Assembly (NCBI GenBank): GCA_937896505.1
Contig: CALBNP010000078.1
Location: forward strand, 1-39,325
Origin: an uncultured Bacteroidales bacterium
GTDB taxonomy: Bacteria; Bacteroidota; Bacteroidia; Bacteroidales; F082
Reading direction: 5' to 3'
DNA: 39,325 bases
Positions 25,146 to 34,088 of this stretch are shown here, in pieces (position 1 is the first letter of the stretch; each line of letters opens with the position of its first letter). Under the pieces are notes generated by a model. That model was not told where the DNA came from, did no database searches, and was given only the letters and a program-made list of their open reading frames with translations. Made by a program: the position numbers and the translations under genes.

Positions 25146-26371
25146 AGAAAAAACTTTGGCTCTGGTTTGTTGGTCTGTTCCTGCTGTTCGGAACGTTTGT
25201 CATCACGGTCGTGATGCTCGATGAAAACAATTACAAGAAAGCGGTTTTGAAGGCGAAACTCGAAAGTTACGCTAATGTTATGGCCGCATCTGCCGATTCT
25301 TTTGAAACTATTGGATTCTTGCCGCCAAACATTCGCCTTACGGTTATGGATACCGCGGGCTTCGTGTCTTTCGATTCTTACGAGTCGGCTGATTCGCTGA
25401 GCAATCATCTGATGCGTCCCGAGGTGAAGGACTGCTTGTCGGGGACGGAAGGCTATTCTATCAGACGGTCGGAGACATCGGATAAGACCTTCTTTTATTA
25501 TGCGAAAAGATACGACAATCTGATTGTCAGGTTGGCGCTTCCTTACGAAGTCGATGTCAGGAACTTTTTCCGTCCGAATTGGCTTGTCGTTTCGCTTTTG
25601 ATAATCTTGTTTGCCGTCTTGACAATGTTGGTCATCGGCATCGTGCAATGGAACGGCAGGAAAATGACCATCGAAGAAAGAGGCAGGACAAAGGCACTGA
25701 AGCATGAAATGACGAGCAACATCTCTCACGAACTGAAGACACCGGTCAGTAGCGTGAGAGGATATTTGGAGACCATTATCAACAACCCTGATTTGGATGA
25801 AGACCGGAAACAGTTATTTATCGAAAGGTCGTATCTTCAGACGATTCGCTTGTCTGATTTGATTCGCGACATTGCGCTGATAACCAAGATGGAGGAACAA
25901 CCCGAGCAGTTCAAGAAAGATGTTGTTGATGTGAACCAACTAGTTGACCTTGTTCTTGATGAGTTTTCCGATGATTTTAAGGCTCTTGACATGTCGGGCG
26001 AAAACAAGGTGCCAAAAGACTTGCAAGTTGTCGGAAACTATAGCTTGCTGTATGCTCTGTTTCGGAATCTGGTGGAGAACTCGGTCCGCTATGCGGGCAA
26101 AGGAAGCACTGTCGTTGTACAATACAATTTAAGGCAGAAACATGTCCATTTTACCTATTATGACACGGGCAAGGGTGTGGCAGACAATGAATTGGAGAAA
26201 ATTTTCGAGAGGTTCTATCGCGTGCAGGACGAGAAGTCGCATAAGGCTGAAGGTTCGGGCTTGGGCTTGTCGATTGTGAGGAATGCTGTCGATTTCCATG
26301 GTGGAACAATATGCGCTTCACAACATCAAGGTGGCGGCCTTCAGTTTGATTTTGATATTTGCGCTGAGTGA
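25142..26371 (+). CDS. Sensor histidine kinase (PhoR-like)
   Basis: A 409-residue membrane kinase. TM segments lie at about 4-25 and 147-169, enclosing a periplasmic sensor domain of about 120 residues. The phosphorylated His196 is in SNISHELKTPVSSV, the N box in NLVENSVRYAGKG, the G1 box in DTGKGV, the F box in FERFYRV and the G2 box in GSGLGLS. No PAS or HAMP domain is clear. The ATGA overlap shows that it is translationally coupled with the response regulator. A phosphate signal is suggested only by the nearby Na/Pi transporter. Confidence 0.93.
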   Translation: MKKKLWLWFVGLFLLFGTFVITVVMLDENNYKKAVLKAKLESYANVMAASADSFETIGFLPPNIRLTVMDTAGFVSFDSYESADSLSNHLMRPEVKDCLSGTEGYSIRRSETSDKTFFYYAKRYDNLIVRLALPYEVDVRNFFRPNWLVVSLLIILFAVLTMLVIGIVQWNGRKMTIEERGRTKALKHEMTSNISHELKTPVSSVRGYLETIINNPDLDEDRKQLFIERSYLQTIRLSDLIRDIALITKMEEQPEQFKKDVVDVNQLVDLVLDEFSDDFKALDMSGENKVPKDLQVVGNYSLLYALFRNLVENSVRYAGKGSTVVVQYNLRQKHVHFTYYDTGKGVADNELEKIFERFYRVQDEKSHKAEGSGLGLSIVRNAVDFHGGTICASQHQGGGLQFDFDICAE

Positions 26372-26424
26372 ACGGCATGGGAAATAATTGTTGCGCAAAA
26401 TGTCGGAGCATTTGCATTTTTCCC

Positions 26425-26432
26425 TATTTTTG
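26425..26432 (+). promoter_or_regulatory. -7 element (TATTTTTG) of the first POT transporter gene
   Basis: A full match to TAnnTTTG, 50 bp before the ATG at 26482. Confidence 0.55.
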
Positions 26433-26481
26433 TCGCTTGTTGAATTAAAAAGACAATCATTATTAATTAAAATCAAGTAAT

Positions 26482-28179
26482 ATGAATTTGTTATCCATTC
26501 AAACGCTTTGGCAGAATCACGCTACATGGGTGATTTTCGCCTGCATCCTGATTGTGGTGATTCCTTTTCTGATTTTCTATCTGAAGGAAGCCAAGAAACA
26601 CCCTAAAGGCCTGATTGCCGCCGCCTTGAGTAACATGGGCGAACGCTTTGGCTATTACATCATGAACGCAATCCTTTTGCTGTTCATCGTGTCGAAGTTC
26701 GGCTTGTCTGATGGCACCGCCGGTCTTATCTACTCATTCTTCTACTTTGGTATTTATGTTTTGAGTCTGGTAGGTGGTATCATTGCCGACCGTAAGCAAA
26801 ACTATCACGGCACCATCCAATGGGGTCTGATTATCATGGCTATCGGTTATGTGGGCATGGCTATCCCGTTGTTCAGCAAAAACGCTGATGGCATCATTGC
26901 CGACGGCACCGGCACATGGATGGTTTATCTGGTTCTCACTTGCATCTTCTTGCTCTGCATCGCTTTTGGTAACGGTCTGTTCAAGGGCAACTTGCAGGCT
27001 TTGGTTGGTCAGATGTATGACAATTTCGAAGCCGAAGCTGCCAAGAAAGGTCCTGAGGCTTTGGCTGAAGCCAAGGATAAGCGCGACAGCGGTTTCCAAA
27101 TTTTCTACGTGTTCATCAACATCGGTGGTGTTATTGCTCCTTTCATCGCTCCTTTGCTCCGCGAATGGTGGCTAAAGGCTCATAACTTCGTCTATAATGC
27201 TGATATGGCTGGCCTTTGCCACCAATATCTTGCCAATGGTGAAGTGACGACCAAGTTTACCGAGACAATGGCAAACTCAGTGCTGCCTGCCGCTAACTAT
27301 GGTGACAACCTGGTGCAGTTCTGCTCTGATTATATCCTTACCTTCAACCAAGGTGTCCATTTCTCATTCATCGTGTCAGTCATTGCCATGATGATTTCAT
27401 TGGTTATTTTCTTTACCCAAAAGAAGAAATTCCCTCAGCCTGGCAAGAAAGTTGCTGCCGAAACTGTCGGTTACACCGCTGCTGAAAAAGAAGCTATGGC
27501 AAAGGAAATCAAACAGCGTATGGCTGCTTTGTTTGCAGTGTTGGGTATTGCCGTGTTCTTCTGGCTTTCGTTCCACCAGAACGGTCAGTCGCTTTCAGTT
27601 TTCGCCCGCGATTTCGTCAATTCCGATATGCTCGCTCCTGAAATCTGGCAGGCTTTGAATCCTTTGTTCGTCATCATCCTGACGCCATTGGTTATGGGTA
27701 TCTTTGCTGCTTTGGCTCGCAAGGGCAAGCCAGTCTCGACTCCTCGCAAGATTGCTTTGGGTATGGGTATTGCCGGTTGCGCTTATCTCTTCCTGATGGT
27801 GTTCTCTATCATTAAGAACTATCCTTCGGGCGATGCTTTCCGCGCTATGGATGCTCTCCAGATGGCTGAAGCAGGTCTCGCTAAGGCTGCTCCTTGGGTC
27901 ATGATTGTGACTTATTTCTTCTTGACTGTGGCTGAATTGTTCATCTCCCCACTGGGTCTGTCGTTCGTTTCAAAGGTGGCTCCTCGTCACATGGTTGGTC
28001 TCTGCCAAGGTTTGTGGCTCGGTGCAACGGCCATCGGCAACCTGTTCATCTTCGTTGGCCCTATCATGTTGAATGCTTGGCCAATCTGGAAGTGCTGGGG
28101 CGTGTTCCTCGCCATCTGCTTCGTGTCGATGTGCGTCATGTTCGGCATGGTGAAATGGCTCGAAAGAGTTACTGAATAA
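26482..28179 (+). CDS. Proton-dependent peptide transporter, POT/PTR family (copy 1)
   Basis: A 565-residue major facilitator protein with about 14 membrane helices. POT family marks are SNMGERFGYYIMNAILL (the ERFGYY motif of helix 1), GGIIADRK, and GLFKGNLQALVGQMYD, followed later by FWLSFHQNGQSLS and ELFISPLGLSFVSKVAP, the second POT signature region. It imports di- and tripeptides with protons across the inner membrane. Residues 195-210 form an extra acidic/basic loop (AEAAKKGPEALAEAKDKRD). It is followed by a paralogue, with a terminator and a promoter in the gap, so the two may be separately transcribed. Confidence 0.93.
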   Translation: MNLLSIQTLWQNHATWVIFACILIVVIPFLIFYLKEAKKHPKGLIAAALSNMGERFGYYIMNAILLLFIVSKFGLSDGTAGLIYSFFYFGIYVLSLVGGIIADRKQNYHGTIQWGLIIMAIGYVGMAIPLFSKNADGIIADGTGTWMVYLVLTCIFLLCIAFGNGLFKGNLQALVGQMYDNFEAEAAKKGPEALAEAKDKRDSGFQIFYVFINIGGVIAPFIAPLLREWWLKAHNFVYNADMAGLCHQYLANGEVTTKFTETMANSVLPAANYGDNLVQFCSDYILTFNQGVHFSFIVSVIAMMISLVIFFTQKKKFPQPGKKVAAETVGYTAAEKEAMAKEIKQRMAALFAVLGIAVFFWLSFHQNGQSLSVFARDFVNSDMLAPEIWQALNPLFVIILTPLVMGIFAALARKGKPVSTPRKIALGMGIAGCAYLFLMVFSIIKNYPSGDAFRAMDALQMAEAGLAKAAPWVMIVTYFFLTVAELFISPLGLSFVSKVAPRHMVGLCQGLWLGATAIGNLFIFVGPIMLNAWPIWKCWGVFLAICFVSMCVMFGMVKWLERVTE

Positions 28180-28201
28180 TTATAATTCATTCAATATCGT
28201 G

Positions 28202-28239
28202 GAAAGGCTGCCTTTTCCGAGGTGGCCTTTCTTGTTTTT
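28202..28239 (+). terminator. Rho-independent terminator after POT copy 1
   Basis: GAAAGGC (28202-28208) pairs with GCCTTTC (28225-28231), followed by TTGTTTTT. It lies 22 bp after the stop at 28179. Confidence 0.7.
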
Positions 28240-28242
28240 CGC

Positions 28243-28250
28243 TATTTTTG
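28243..28250 (+). promoter_or_regulatory. -7 element (TATTTTTG) of the second POT transporter gene
   Basis: A full match to TAnnTTTG, 26 bp before the ATG at 28276 and just after the terminator of copy 1. Confidence 0.6.
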
Positions 28251-28275
28251 TCGGCAAATCTAAAATCTCACAACT

Positions 28276-29859
28276 ATGTTTAAAGGTCAACCTAAAGGAT
28301 TGTTTGCCCTCGCTCTTGCCAATACCGGCGAGCGATTTGGCTACTACACGATGCTGGCCATTTTTACGCTTTATATGCGTGCGAAATTTGGCTGGGATGA
28401 AAATCAGGCAGGACATGTCTATGCGATTTTTCTTGCTGGTGTCTATTTCATGCCGCTTATCGGCGGCTTTGTTGCCGATAAAATCGGTTACGGAAAATGC
28501 GTTACATCCGGCCTTGCTGTGATGTTTCTTGGCTATCTTGCCCTTGCTGTCCCGATGGCGACGGCTAATGTGGACAAATTGACTATGTTTGCGGGCTTGG
28601 CACTTATTGCTATAGGAACAGGTCTGTTCAAAGGCAATCTGCAGGTCATGGTGGGAAATCTGTATGACGACCCGAAATATTCCGACAAACGCGATGCGGC
28701 ATTTAGTCTCTTCTACATGGCCATCAACATTGGCTCCATGTTCGCCCCAGCAATGGCTAAGGCTTTGTATATGCCCCATCTGGAAAGTAAAGGTTTCAAT
28801 GGATTTGTCCCTGTTGCTGACGCTGTCGCCAAGTTTGGTGACCGTTCAGCTGACTATCTAGCAGCATTGGGCGAAGGCTATCGCCTTTGCTTTTATGTAG
28901 CTTGTGGCTCGTTGGTCCTTTCCGGGCTGATTTATTTCATCTGTCGCCCTTGGTTCAAACACGCCGATGTGAATGTTAAGCAGGCTAAGTTGCAGGCTGC
29001 TCCTGTTCAGGAACTTTCTCCGAAACAGACGAAGGACCGTATTGTCGCTTTGCTATTGGTGTTTGCTGTCGTGATTTTCTTCTGGATGGCATTCCATCAG
29101 AATGGTTCTGCCTTGACATTCTTTGCTGATAAATATACAAAGATTAATGGTGTTTCAGGTTCGACTCGTATTTGGTTCAATATCTGGTCATTGGCTCTTG
29201 TTGCTGTGTCGATTTATACACTGTTTGCAATTTTCCAGAGTGAAAAAAGAAAATCAAGAATTATCGCTTTGATTGCTACTCTCGCATTGTGGGCAGGTGC
29301 TGTTGCCCTATATTTTGGTATGGATAGCTCAATCAATGTCACTTCCTCCGACTTTCAACAGTTTAATCCTTTCTTCGTTGTAGCTTTGACTCCGGTTTCT
29401 GTGGCCGTTTTTGCCGGTCTCGGTAAAAAAGGCAAGGAGCCTTCTGCTCCGATGAAGATAGGCTTAGGCATGTTTATGGCAGCTATTGGTTTTGGCGTTA
29501 TCACCATTGCATCTACAGGCCTGACATCTCCAAAAGATTTAGGCGATGCAGCACAAAGCGTATTGGATCCGCACTGGCTTATCGGGACTTACTTCACTTT
29601 GACCATTGCTGAATTGTTGCTCAGCCCAATGGGTATTAGTTTCGTGTCTAAGGTAGCTCCTCCGAAATATAAGGGTTTAATGATGGGGGGCTGGTTTGCA
29701 GCTACCGCAATCGGAAATTATTTGAGTCGTATTCCGTCTATGTTGTGGAATAAAATCCCTTTGATGGCAAACTGGGCTATTCTTATTGGATTATGTGTGG
29801 TTTCGGGTCTTATTATGCTGATTTTACGCAAGAAACTCGAAGCTGCTACAGCAGAATAA
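28276..29859 (+). CDS. Proton-dependent peptide transporter, POT/PTR family (copy 2)
   Basis: A 527-residue paralogue of the preceding gene with the same motifs: ANTGERFGYYTMLAIF, ADKIGYGK, GLFKGNLQVMVGNLYDD, FWMAFHQNGSALTFFADKY and ELLLSPMGISFVSKVAPPKYKG. About 14 membrane helices are expected. It lacks the long acidic/basic loop of copy 1 and differs in the central region, so the two may prefer different peptides. A bidirectional terminator follows. Two peptide importers in a row fit a proteolytic lifestyle along with the secreted C25 protease. Confidence 0.93.
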   Translation: MFKGQPKGLFALALANTGERFGYYTMLAIFTLYMRAKFGWDENQAGHVYAIFLAGVYFMPLIGGFVADKIGYGKCVTSGLAVMFLGYLALAVPMATANVDKLTMFAGLALIAIGTGLFKGNLQVMVGNLYDDPKYSDKRDAAFSLFYMAINIGSMFAPAMAKALYMPHLESKGFNGFVPVADAVAKFGDRSADYLAALGEGYRLCFYVACGSLVLSGLIYFICRPWFKHADVNVKQAKLQAAPVQELSPKQTKDRIVALLLVFAVVIFFWMAFHQNGSALTFFADKYTKINGVSGSTRIWFNIWSLALVAVSIYTLFAIFQSEKRKSRIIALIATLALWAGAVALYFGMDSSINVTSSDFQQFNPFFVVALTPVSVAVFAGLGKKGKEPSAPMKIGLGMFMAAIGFGVITIASTGLTSPKDLGDAAQSVLDPHWLIGTYFTLTIAELLLSPMGISFVSKVAPPKYKGLMMGGWFAATAIGNYLSRIPSMLWNKIPLMANWAILIGLCVVSGLIMLILRKKLEAATAE

Positions 29860-29879
29860 TCAAGTAATTCCATAAAATG

Positions 29880-29910
29880 AAAAAAGCCAGTCGCATTGAC
29901 TGGCTTTTTT
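29880..29910. terminator. Bidirectional terminator between POT copy 2 and the methyltransferase
   Basis: AAAAAA-GCCAGTC, loop GCATT, GACTGGC-TTTTTT. It lies 20 bp after each stop codon (29859 and 29931) of the convergent genes. Confidence 0.9.
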
Positions 29911-29930
29911 CGTGTTTTTGAGAGACCGAT

Positions 29931-30677
29931 TTATCGTTTGTGATAATACCCTTTTGCCTCGCTGTAAATTAAGAACACTGCTGGCTTTTTGTTCAAATCG
30001 CCTTTGAACTTCTTCCATTCCGCAATGTCTTGACTGATAATCTGCTCGTCTTCGCAAGTGATGTTGGAGGCTATGCAAAGTCGTGTCGAAGGGTGGCAGT
30101 TTTTGCAGAGGTCTTTCAACATGGCGTTGTTGCGGAAAGGCGTCTCGATGAAAAGTTCGGTTTCGTCGTTGGCGGCTGAGCGACGCTCCAAATCCTTGAT
30201 GGCGTTTTGCCTTTCGGGGTTTTTGATGGGCAGATAGCCGTGGAAAGCGAAGGCCTGTCCGTTGAATCCCGAAGCCATCAATGCCAGAATCATGGCGTTA
30301 GGTCCGGTGAGCGGGACGACTTGAATGCCAGCGGAATGTGCCAAATCGACAACCAAAGCACCTGGGTCGGCGACGCAGGGTGTGCCAGCTTCCGACATCA
30401 CTCCCATGTCTTCACCGTTGAGGCAGGCACCGAGGTGTTCCATGAGGTCGAGGTTGCGGGCATTGTGCTTGTCCAACTCGATGAATTCGATTTCGTCGAT
30501 GGGTGTGTCCATTCCGATGCGGCTGAGCACGCGGCGCGTGGTGCGTGTGTTCTCGACGACGAAATGCCTCAGTCTCTTGACGATTTCCAAGGTTCCTGCG
30601 GGCAACACTTGTTCGGGTTTGGTGGCACCGAGAAGGTTGGGCACCAAATAGAGTTTTCCGAAATTTCCGGTAATCAT
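29931..30677 (-). CDS. RsmI-like SAM-dependent methyltransferase (tetrapyrrole methylase fold)
   Basis: A 248-residue protein of the tetrapyrrole-methylase superfamily, related to RsmI, which methylates 16S rRNA C1402. It has KLYLVPNLLGA at the start, GVMSEAGTPCVADPGALVV (the SAM-binding GxGxP-like segment) and VPLTGPNAMILALMASGFNGQAFAFHGYLP. The region equivalent to the RsmI AEDTR motif reads VVENTRTTRR, as in the second, Bacteroidota-specific paralogue, so the exact substrate is uncertain. It lies 21 bp downstream of dnaA's stop on the same strand and may share its transcript. Confidence 0.85.
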   Translation of the reverse strand: MITGNFGKLYLVPNLLGATKPEQVLPAGTLEIVKRLRHFVVENTRTTRRVLSRIGMDTPIDEIEFIELDKHNARNLDLMEHLGACLNGEDMGVMSEAGTPCVADPGALVVDLAHSAGIQVVPLTGPNAMILALMASGFNGQAFAFHGYLPIKNPERQNAIKDLERRSAANDETELFIETPFRNNAMLKDLCKNCHPSTRLCIASNITCEDEQIISQDIAEWKKFKGDLNKKPAVFLIYSEAKGYYHKR

Positions 30678-30698
30678 AAGCCTTTGTAATTGCGTGTT

Positions 30699-32117
30699 TT
30701 ATATGGCCATCTTCTTCTCAATGTCGGCCAGCATCATCTTGAATTGCTTGTCGGTCTCAAGCCGGTTGGAGACAGTCTTACAGGCATGATAGACAGTGGC
30801 GTGGTCTTTTTTACCACATTGCTGGCCAATCGAGTTCAGGCTGGCACTCGAATATTTCTTCGAGAGGTACATGGCAATCTGACGGGCTTGCACCACTTGA
30901 TGCTTGCGCGTATTGAGGGCCATCTGTTCAGGCGAGATGCTGAAATATTCGCAAACGATATTGATGATGTATTCCACCGACACTTCCTTGACGGAGTTGC
31001 GTACGAAACGCTCGATGATGCTTTGCACAAGGTCGATGGTGACGGCTTTCTTGTTGAGCGACGATTGGGCCACGATTGAAATCAAGACGCCTTCCAACTC
31101 GCGGATGTTGGTCCTCACGTTGGAGGCCAGGTAGTTGATGACTTCGTCGGAGAGGACGATGCCGTTGTTGTAGAGCTTGTTGCGAAGGATGGCGATGCGC
31201 GTGTCGGCATCGGGCATCTGAAGGTCGGTGGTCAAACCCCACTTGAAACGCGACAGGAGACGTGGCGCGATGTCTTTTAAGTCGGCAGGCAACTTGTCGC
31301 TGGTGATGACGAGTTGCTTGTTGTTTTGGTGCAAGTAGTTGAAGATGTGAAAGAAAACGTCTTGCGTTGAAGGTTTCTTGGCCAAAAACTGGATGTCGTC
31401 GATGATGATGACGTCAATCATTTGGTAGAAGTGCACGAAGTCGTTTTGGTTGTTGTTCTTCGAAGCGGTTGCCCATTGGTTGAGGAACTGCTCGGCTTGT
31501 ACATAAAGGACGGTCTTCTGAGGATGTAACCGCTTGATTTCGTTGCCGATAGCGTGACATAAATGCGTCTTTCCCAATCCGGTGCCGCTATATATCAGCA
31601 ACGGGTTGAAGAAGGTCTTGCCTGGATTCTTGGCCACTTCCAAGCCGCCTTGACGCGCCACGCGGTTGCATTCGCCTTCCACGAAATTGTCGAAAGTATA
31701 GTTCTCGTTGAGTTGCGAATCGATTTGGAGTTTCTTGAGGCCTGGAATGATGAAAGGGTTGATGATGCTTGGTGAGAGATTTTCTGGTGCGGGATGTCCG
31801 ATCGGGTTTTTCGTGTTGCCTCGGTTCGAGCCTGGAAGAACCATGGTGTATGACCTGTCGGCACTGTCCATGATGATCTTGTATTCCAGCTTTCCGCTGT
31901 CGCCAAGCACCTTCTTTATGGTCGTTCGTAGTAGGTCAATATAGTGTTCTTCGAGCCATTCATAGAAAAATTGGCTTGGCACCTGGATGGTGAGCACGTT
32001 GCCTTTGAGACTGACGGGAACAATAGGCTCGAACCAGGTCTTGAAAGCCTGCTCCGTAGTGTTGTCCTTGATAACCCTCAGACACTTTCTCCATATTTCA
32101 TTATGGTTGTTCTCCAT
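30699..32117 (-). CDS. dnaA: Chromosomal replication initiator protein DnaA
   Basis: A 472-residue full-length DnaA. Domain I is residues 1-80, followed by a linker. The AAA+ domain has Walker A GTGLGKT (178-184, Lys183) and Walker B VIIIDDIQF with Asp240/241. The C-terminal domain IV carries the signature GKKDHATVYHACKTVSN near 436-452, which binds DnaA boxes. It is the ATP-dependent factor that opens oriC. The upstream 200 bp are AT-rich but have no visible consensus DnaA boxes. The RsmI-like gene follows on the same strand, 21 bp away. Confidence 0.97.
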   Translation of the reverse strand: MENNHNEIWRKCLRVIKDNTTEQAFKTWFEPIVPVSLKGNVLTIQVPSQFFYEWLEEHYIDLLRTTIKKVLGDSGKLEYKIIMDSADRSYTMVLPGSNRGNTKNPIGHPAPENLSPSIINPFIIPGLKKLQIDSQLNENYTFDNFVEGECNRVARQGGLEVAKNPGKTFFNPLLIYSGTGLGKTHLCHAIGNEIKRLHPQKTVLYVQAEQFLNQWATASKNNNQNDFVHFYQMIDVIIIDDIQFLAKKPSTQDVFFHIFNYLHQNNKQLVITSDKLPADLKDIAPRLLSRFKWGLTTDLQMPDADTRIAILRNKLYNNGIVLSDEVINYLASNVRTNIRELEGVLISIVAQSSLNKKAVTIDLVQSIIERFVRNSVKEVSVEYIINIVCEYFSISPEQMALNTRKHQVVQARQIAMYLSKKYSSASLNSIGQQCGKKDHATVYHACKTVSNRLETDKQFKMMLADIEKKMAI

Positions 32118-32314
32118 CAGTATTTCTGCTCTGTTTTTGCCTTGCTATATTGACACAAAAACGGCGGGAAAAATCTCACCGTTTTGAGGCTGCAAAATTG
32201 GAAAATTAATTGTTTACAAAAAAAATTTTTTACTATTGAAAATGAATTATTTTTTCTCTAAAATACGAGGCAAATAATGATTTGATAGTAAAAAAAATGA
32301 TATAAATAATTGAT
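32118..32314. other. AT-rich region upstream of dnaA with one hairpin
   Basis: AAAACGG (32158-32164) pairs with CCGTTTT (32179-32185), a hairpin in the leader of dnaA. Bases 32195-32314 are very AT-rich with A- and T-tracts, as expected of a DNA-unwinding element. I found no TTATCCACA box on either strand, so it is not proof of oriC. Confidence 0.4.
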
Positions 32315-32926
32315 TTATATCGTTTTGATGTAGTCTATTTTTACTCCGAAAAGATTGCGGAAACGGGTGGCAATTCTTTCGGCTTCATTTTTCCTTGTTG
32401 AAAACTCAAGGTAACAATCCATTTCGAAACGTGGATTCTGTTGCTCCAAATCTTCCTCTTTCATGATGCGCATCACCTCGTTCATCAAAGGGTAGCCGAA
32501 CTCGAGAGCGAACACTTCGTCGATGGTTTTCTCAACGATTACGGCATTGTCCAAGGCTTCGCGGGCTGCCGTCTTGTAAGCGTTGATGAGTCCCGAAGTT
32601 CCCAGTTTTATGCCGCCGAAATAACGCGCCACAACGACACATACGTTGGTCACGTCTTTCGACAGGATCTGGTTCAGTATGGGCTTGCCGGCGGTGCCCG
32701 ATGGCTCGCCGTCGTCCGAACTGCGGAAATTGGCTTTTTCGGGTCCAATCATGTAGGCGAAGCAGTGATGACGGGCATCGTAATATTCTTTCTTGATGTC
32801 GGCAATGGCTTGTTTGGCTTCGTCTTCGCTGAAGACGGTGAAGGCCGAGGCGATGAACTTGCTGCCTTTCTCTTTGTAGAGACCTTCGCCGGGTGCTGAA
32901 AGCATTTGGTAGGTGTCGTCGGTCAT
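32315..32926 (-). CDS. yigZ: YigZ/IMPACT family protein
   Basis: A 203-residue protein of the YigZ family: FIASAFTVFSEDEAKQAI, ARHHCFAYMIG, then SSDDGEPSGTAGKPIL and NVCVVVARYFGGIKLGTSGLINAYKTAA, the UPF0029 signature. The C-terminal ferredoxin-like DUF1949 domain is at about 135-200. The start at 32926 overlaps the transporter stop by 4 bp (ATGA), which decides against the longer frame. The biochemical role of the family is not settled; the eukaryotic relative IMPACT binds GCN1. Confidence 0.92.
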   Translation of the reverse strand: MTDDTYQMLSAPGEGLYKEKGSKFIASAFTVFSEDEAKQAIADIKKEYYDARHHCFAYMIGPEKANFRSSDDGEPSGTAGKPILNQILSKDVTNVCVVVARYFGGIKLGTSGLINAYKTAAREALDNAVIVEKTIDEVFALEFGYPLMNEVMRIMKEEDLEQQNPRFEMDCYLEFSTRKNEAERIATRFRNLFGVKIDYIKTI

Positions 32927-33780
32927 GGCTTGAAGGTGATGAGGATGACGGCGATGATGGCCAAAGCCAAACCGATATAGTTCTTCAAGGTCAGTTTTTC
33001 CTTGAACAGCAGCCAACCTGTGAGGGCGGTGACGCTGACCACGCCAATGTTATAGATGGGGAACAGGAATGTGTTGTCGAACATGCTCATTCCTTGATAC
33101 ATGCAATAACTTGAGAAATAGTTTACTATGCCTAATCCAAAGCCACCGATGGCATTTTTCCATTGCCATTTCGACTTGCCTTTCGCGAGGTCGAAAACCA
33201 CGATGCCGATGCCGAAAAGCATGGCGATGAAATAGATGAAGGCAATCATGAAAGTCATGTCGTCGCTTTGGTTGAGCCGTTCGGTGAACTTCATGAGCAT
33301 GTCGCCGATGCCTGTGCCAAAGAAGATGACGAGAGGCAAAAGCCATCCTTTGCTTCGCTTGTCTTCGCTTTTGCCTTTGCTGACGACAAGGCAAAGCGCC
33401 ACGATGGAAAGGAGAATGCCGCAGGTGGCGATGAAATTGAGTCGCTCGTGGAAAAGCACCACGCCCAGAGTGGTTGGAATGACCACCGACAGCTTGCTGG
33501 AAAGCGAGGTGATGGTGACGCCCGAGCGTTGGCTTGAGGTGGTCATCAGCAGATATGTGAAGATGAACCAGAAGCCGGTGAGCAGCGAAAGCCCAAACCA
33601 TGGCTCGCCCACAAGTTGCGGGAGTGTGTTGGTCTGCTGACTCATCAGGAAACCTGTCCCGGCGGCAACGGCGTAGTTCCACGCCAGCGCTTGGTGGTTG
33701 TCGAGGTGGAAGCGCTCGAACAGACGCATGGCCACGAAGACGCAGGTCGAAAATACTATGGCAAGGATGAGATATTGCAT
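32923..33780 (-). CDS. DMT superfamily (EamA-like) transporter
   Basis: A 285-residue inner-membrane protein with about 10 helices in two EamA halves (LLTGFWFIFTYLLMTTSSQ ... SSKLSVVIPTTLGVVLFHERL in the first half, FPIYNIGVVSVTALTGWLLFKEKLTLKNYIGLALAIIAVILI in the second). It should export or import a small metabolite; the substrate is unknown. The start at 33780 (MQYLILAIVF) is only 7 bp from the -7 element, so the transcript would be almost leaderless; the longer frame to 33819 crosses the promoter. It is coupled to yigZ by a 4-bp overlap. Confidence 0.88.
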   Translation of the reverse strand: MQYLILAIVFSTCVFVAMRLFERFHLDNHQALAWNYAVAAGTGFLMSQQTNTLPQLVGEPWFGLSLLTGFWFIFTYLLMTTSSQRSGVTITSLSSKLSVVIPTTLGVVLFHERLNFIATCGILLSIVALCLVVSKGKSEDKRSKGWLLPLVIFFGTGIGDMLMKFTERLNQSDDMTFMIAFIYFIAMLFGIGIVVFDLAKGKSKWQWKNAIGGFGLGIVNYFSSYCMYQGMSMFDNTFLFPIYNIGVVSVTALTGWLLFKEKLTLKNYIGLALAIIAVILITFKP

Positions 33781-33787
33781 AACGCGG

Positions 33788-33795
33788 CAAAGATA
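33788..33795 (-). promoter_or_regulatory. -7 element (TATCTTTG) of the DMT transporter gene
   Basis: A full match to TAnnTTTG on the minus strand, 7 bp before the ATG at 33780, implying a leaderless or nearly leaderless message. Confidence 0.55.
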
Positions 33796-33850
33796 CGGAA
33801 CTGTTTTGATTTCTTTCAAAATCTGTTTTGACTTTTCAAAAAAAACTTAT

Positions 33851-33937
33851 GTCATACCGACGAAGGAGAGTATCTATAGTTTTTTTTTGAATGAAACAAA
33901 TTGCAATGTCATTTCGACCGTAGGGAAGAAATCTATT
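33851..33937 (+). repeat. Two diverged copies of a GTCATTTCGACC...GAAATCTAT repeat
   Basis: GTCATACCGACGAAGGAGAG (33851) and GTCATTTCGACCGTAGGGAA (33908), each followed by a TATCTAT or AAATCTATT end. From memory, similar GTCATTTCGA...GAAATCT units are common in Bacteroidota intergenic DNA. They may be decayed copies of one element. Confidence 0.5.
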
Positions 33938-34088
33938 GTTATTTGTCTCACCTAAATAAAAACAAACTCTCAAAAAGATTTGAATGAAAAAGTATAGAGT
34001 TTGATGTAGAGATGCCGGTTTATCGCGTCCTCTCAACATAGTATCAACAAGTGACCAAGGCCGCACTTTTTTCGCCGTTTCCGCACAC

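Noticed and set aside
32195..32314. Confirmed oriC
   Set aside because: AT-rich DNA beside dnaA is suggestive, but no consensus DnaA boxes were found.
33050..33790. 246-residue His/Arg-rich frame in the DMT transporter region
   Set aside because: It is a frame-shifted reading of the transporter gene, with low-complexity composition.
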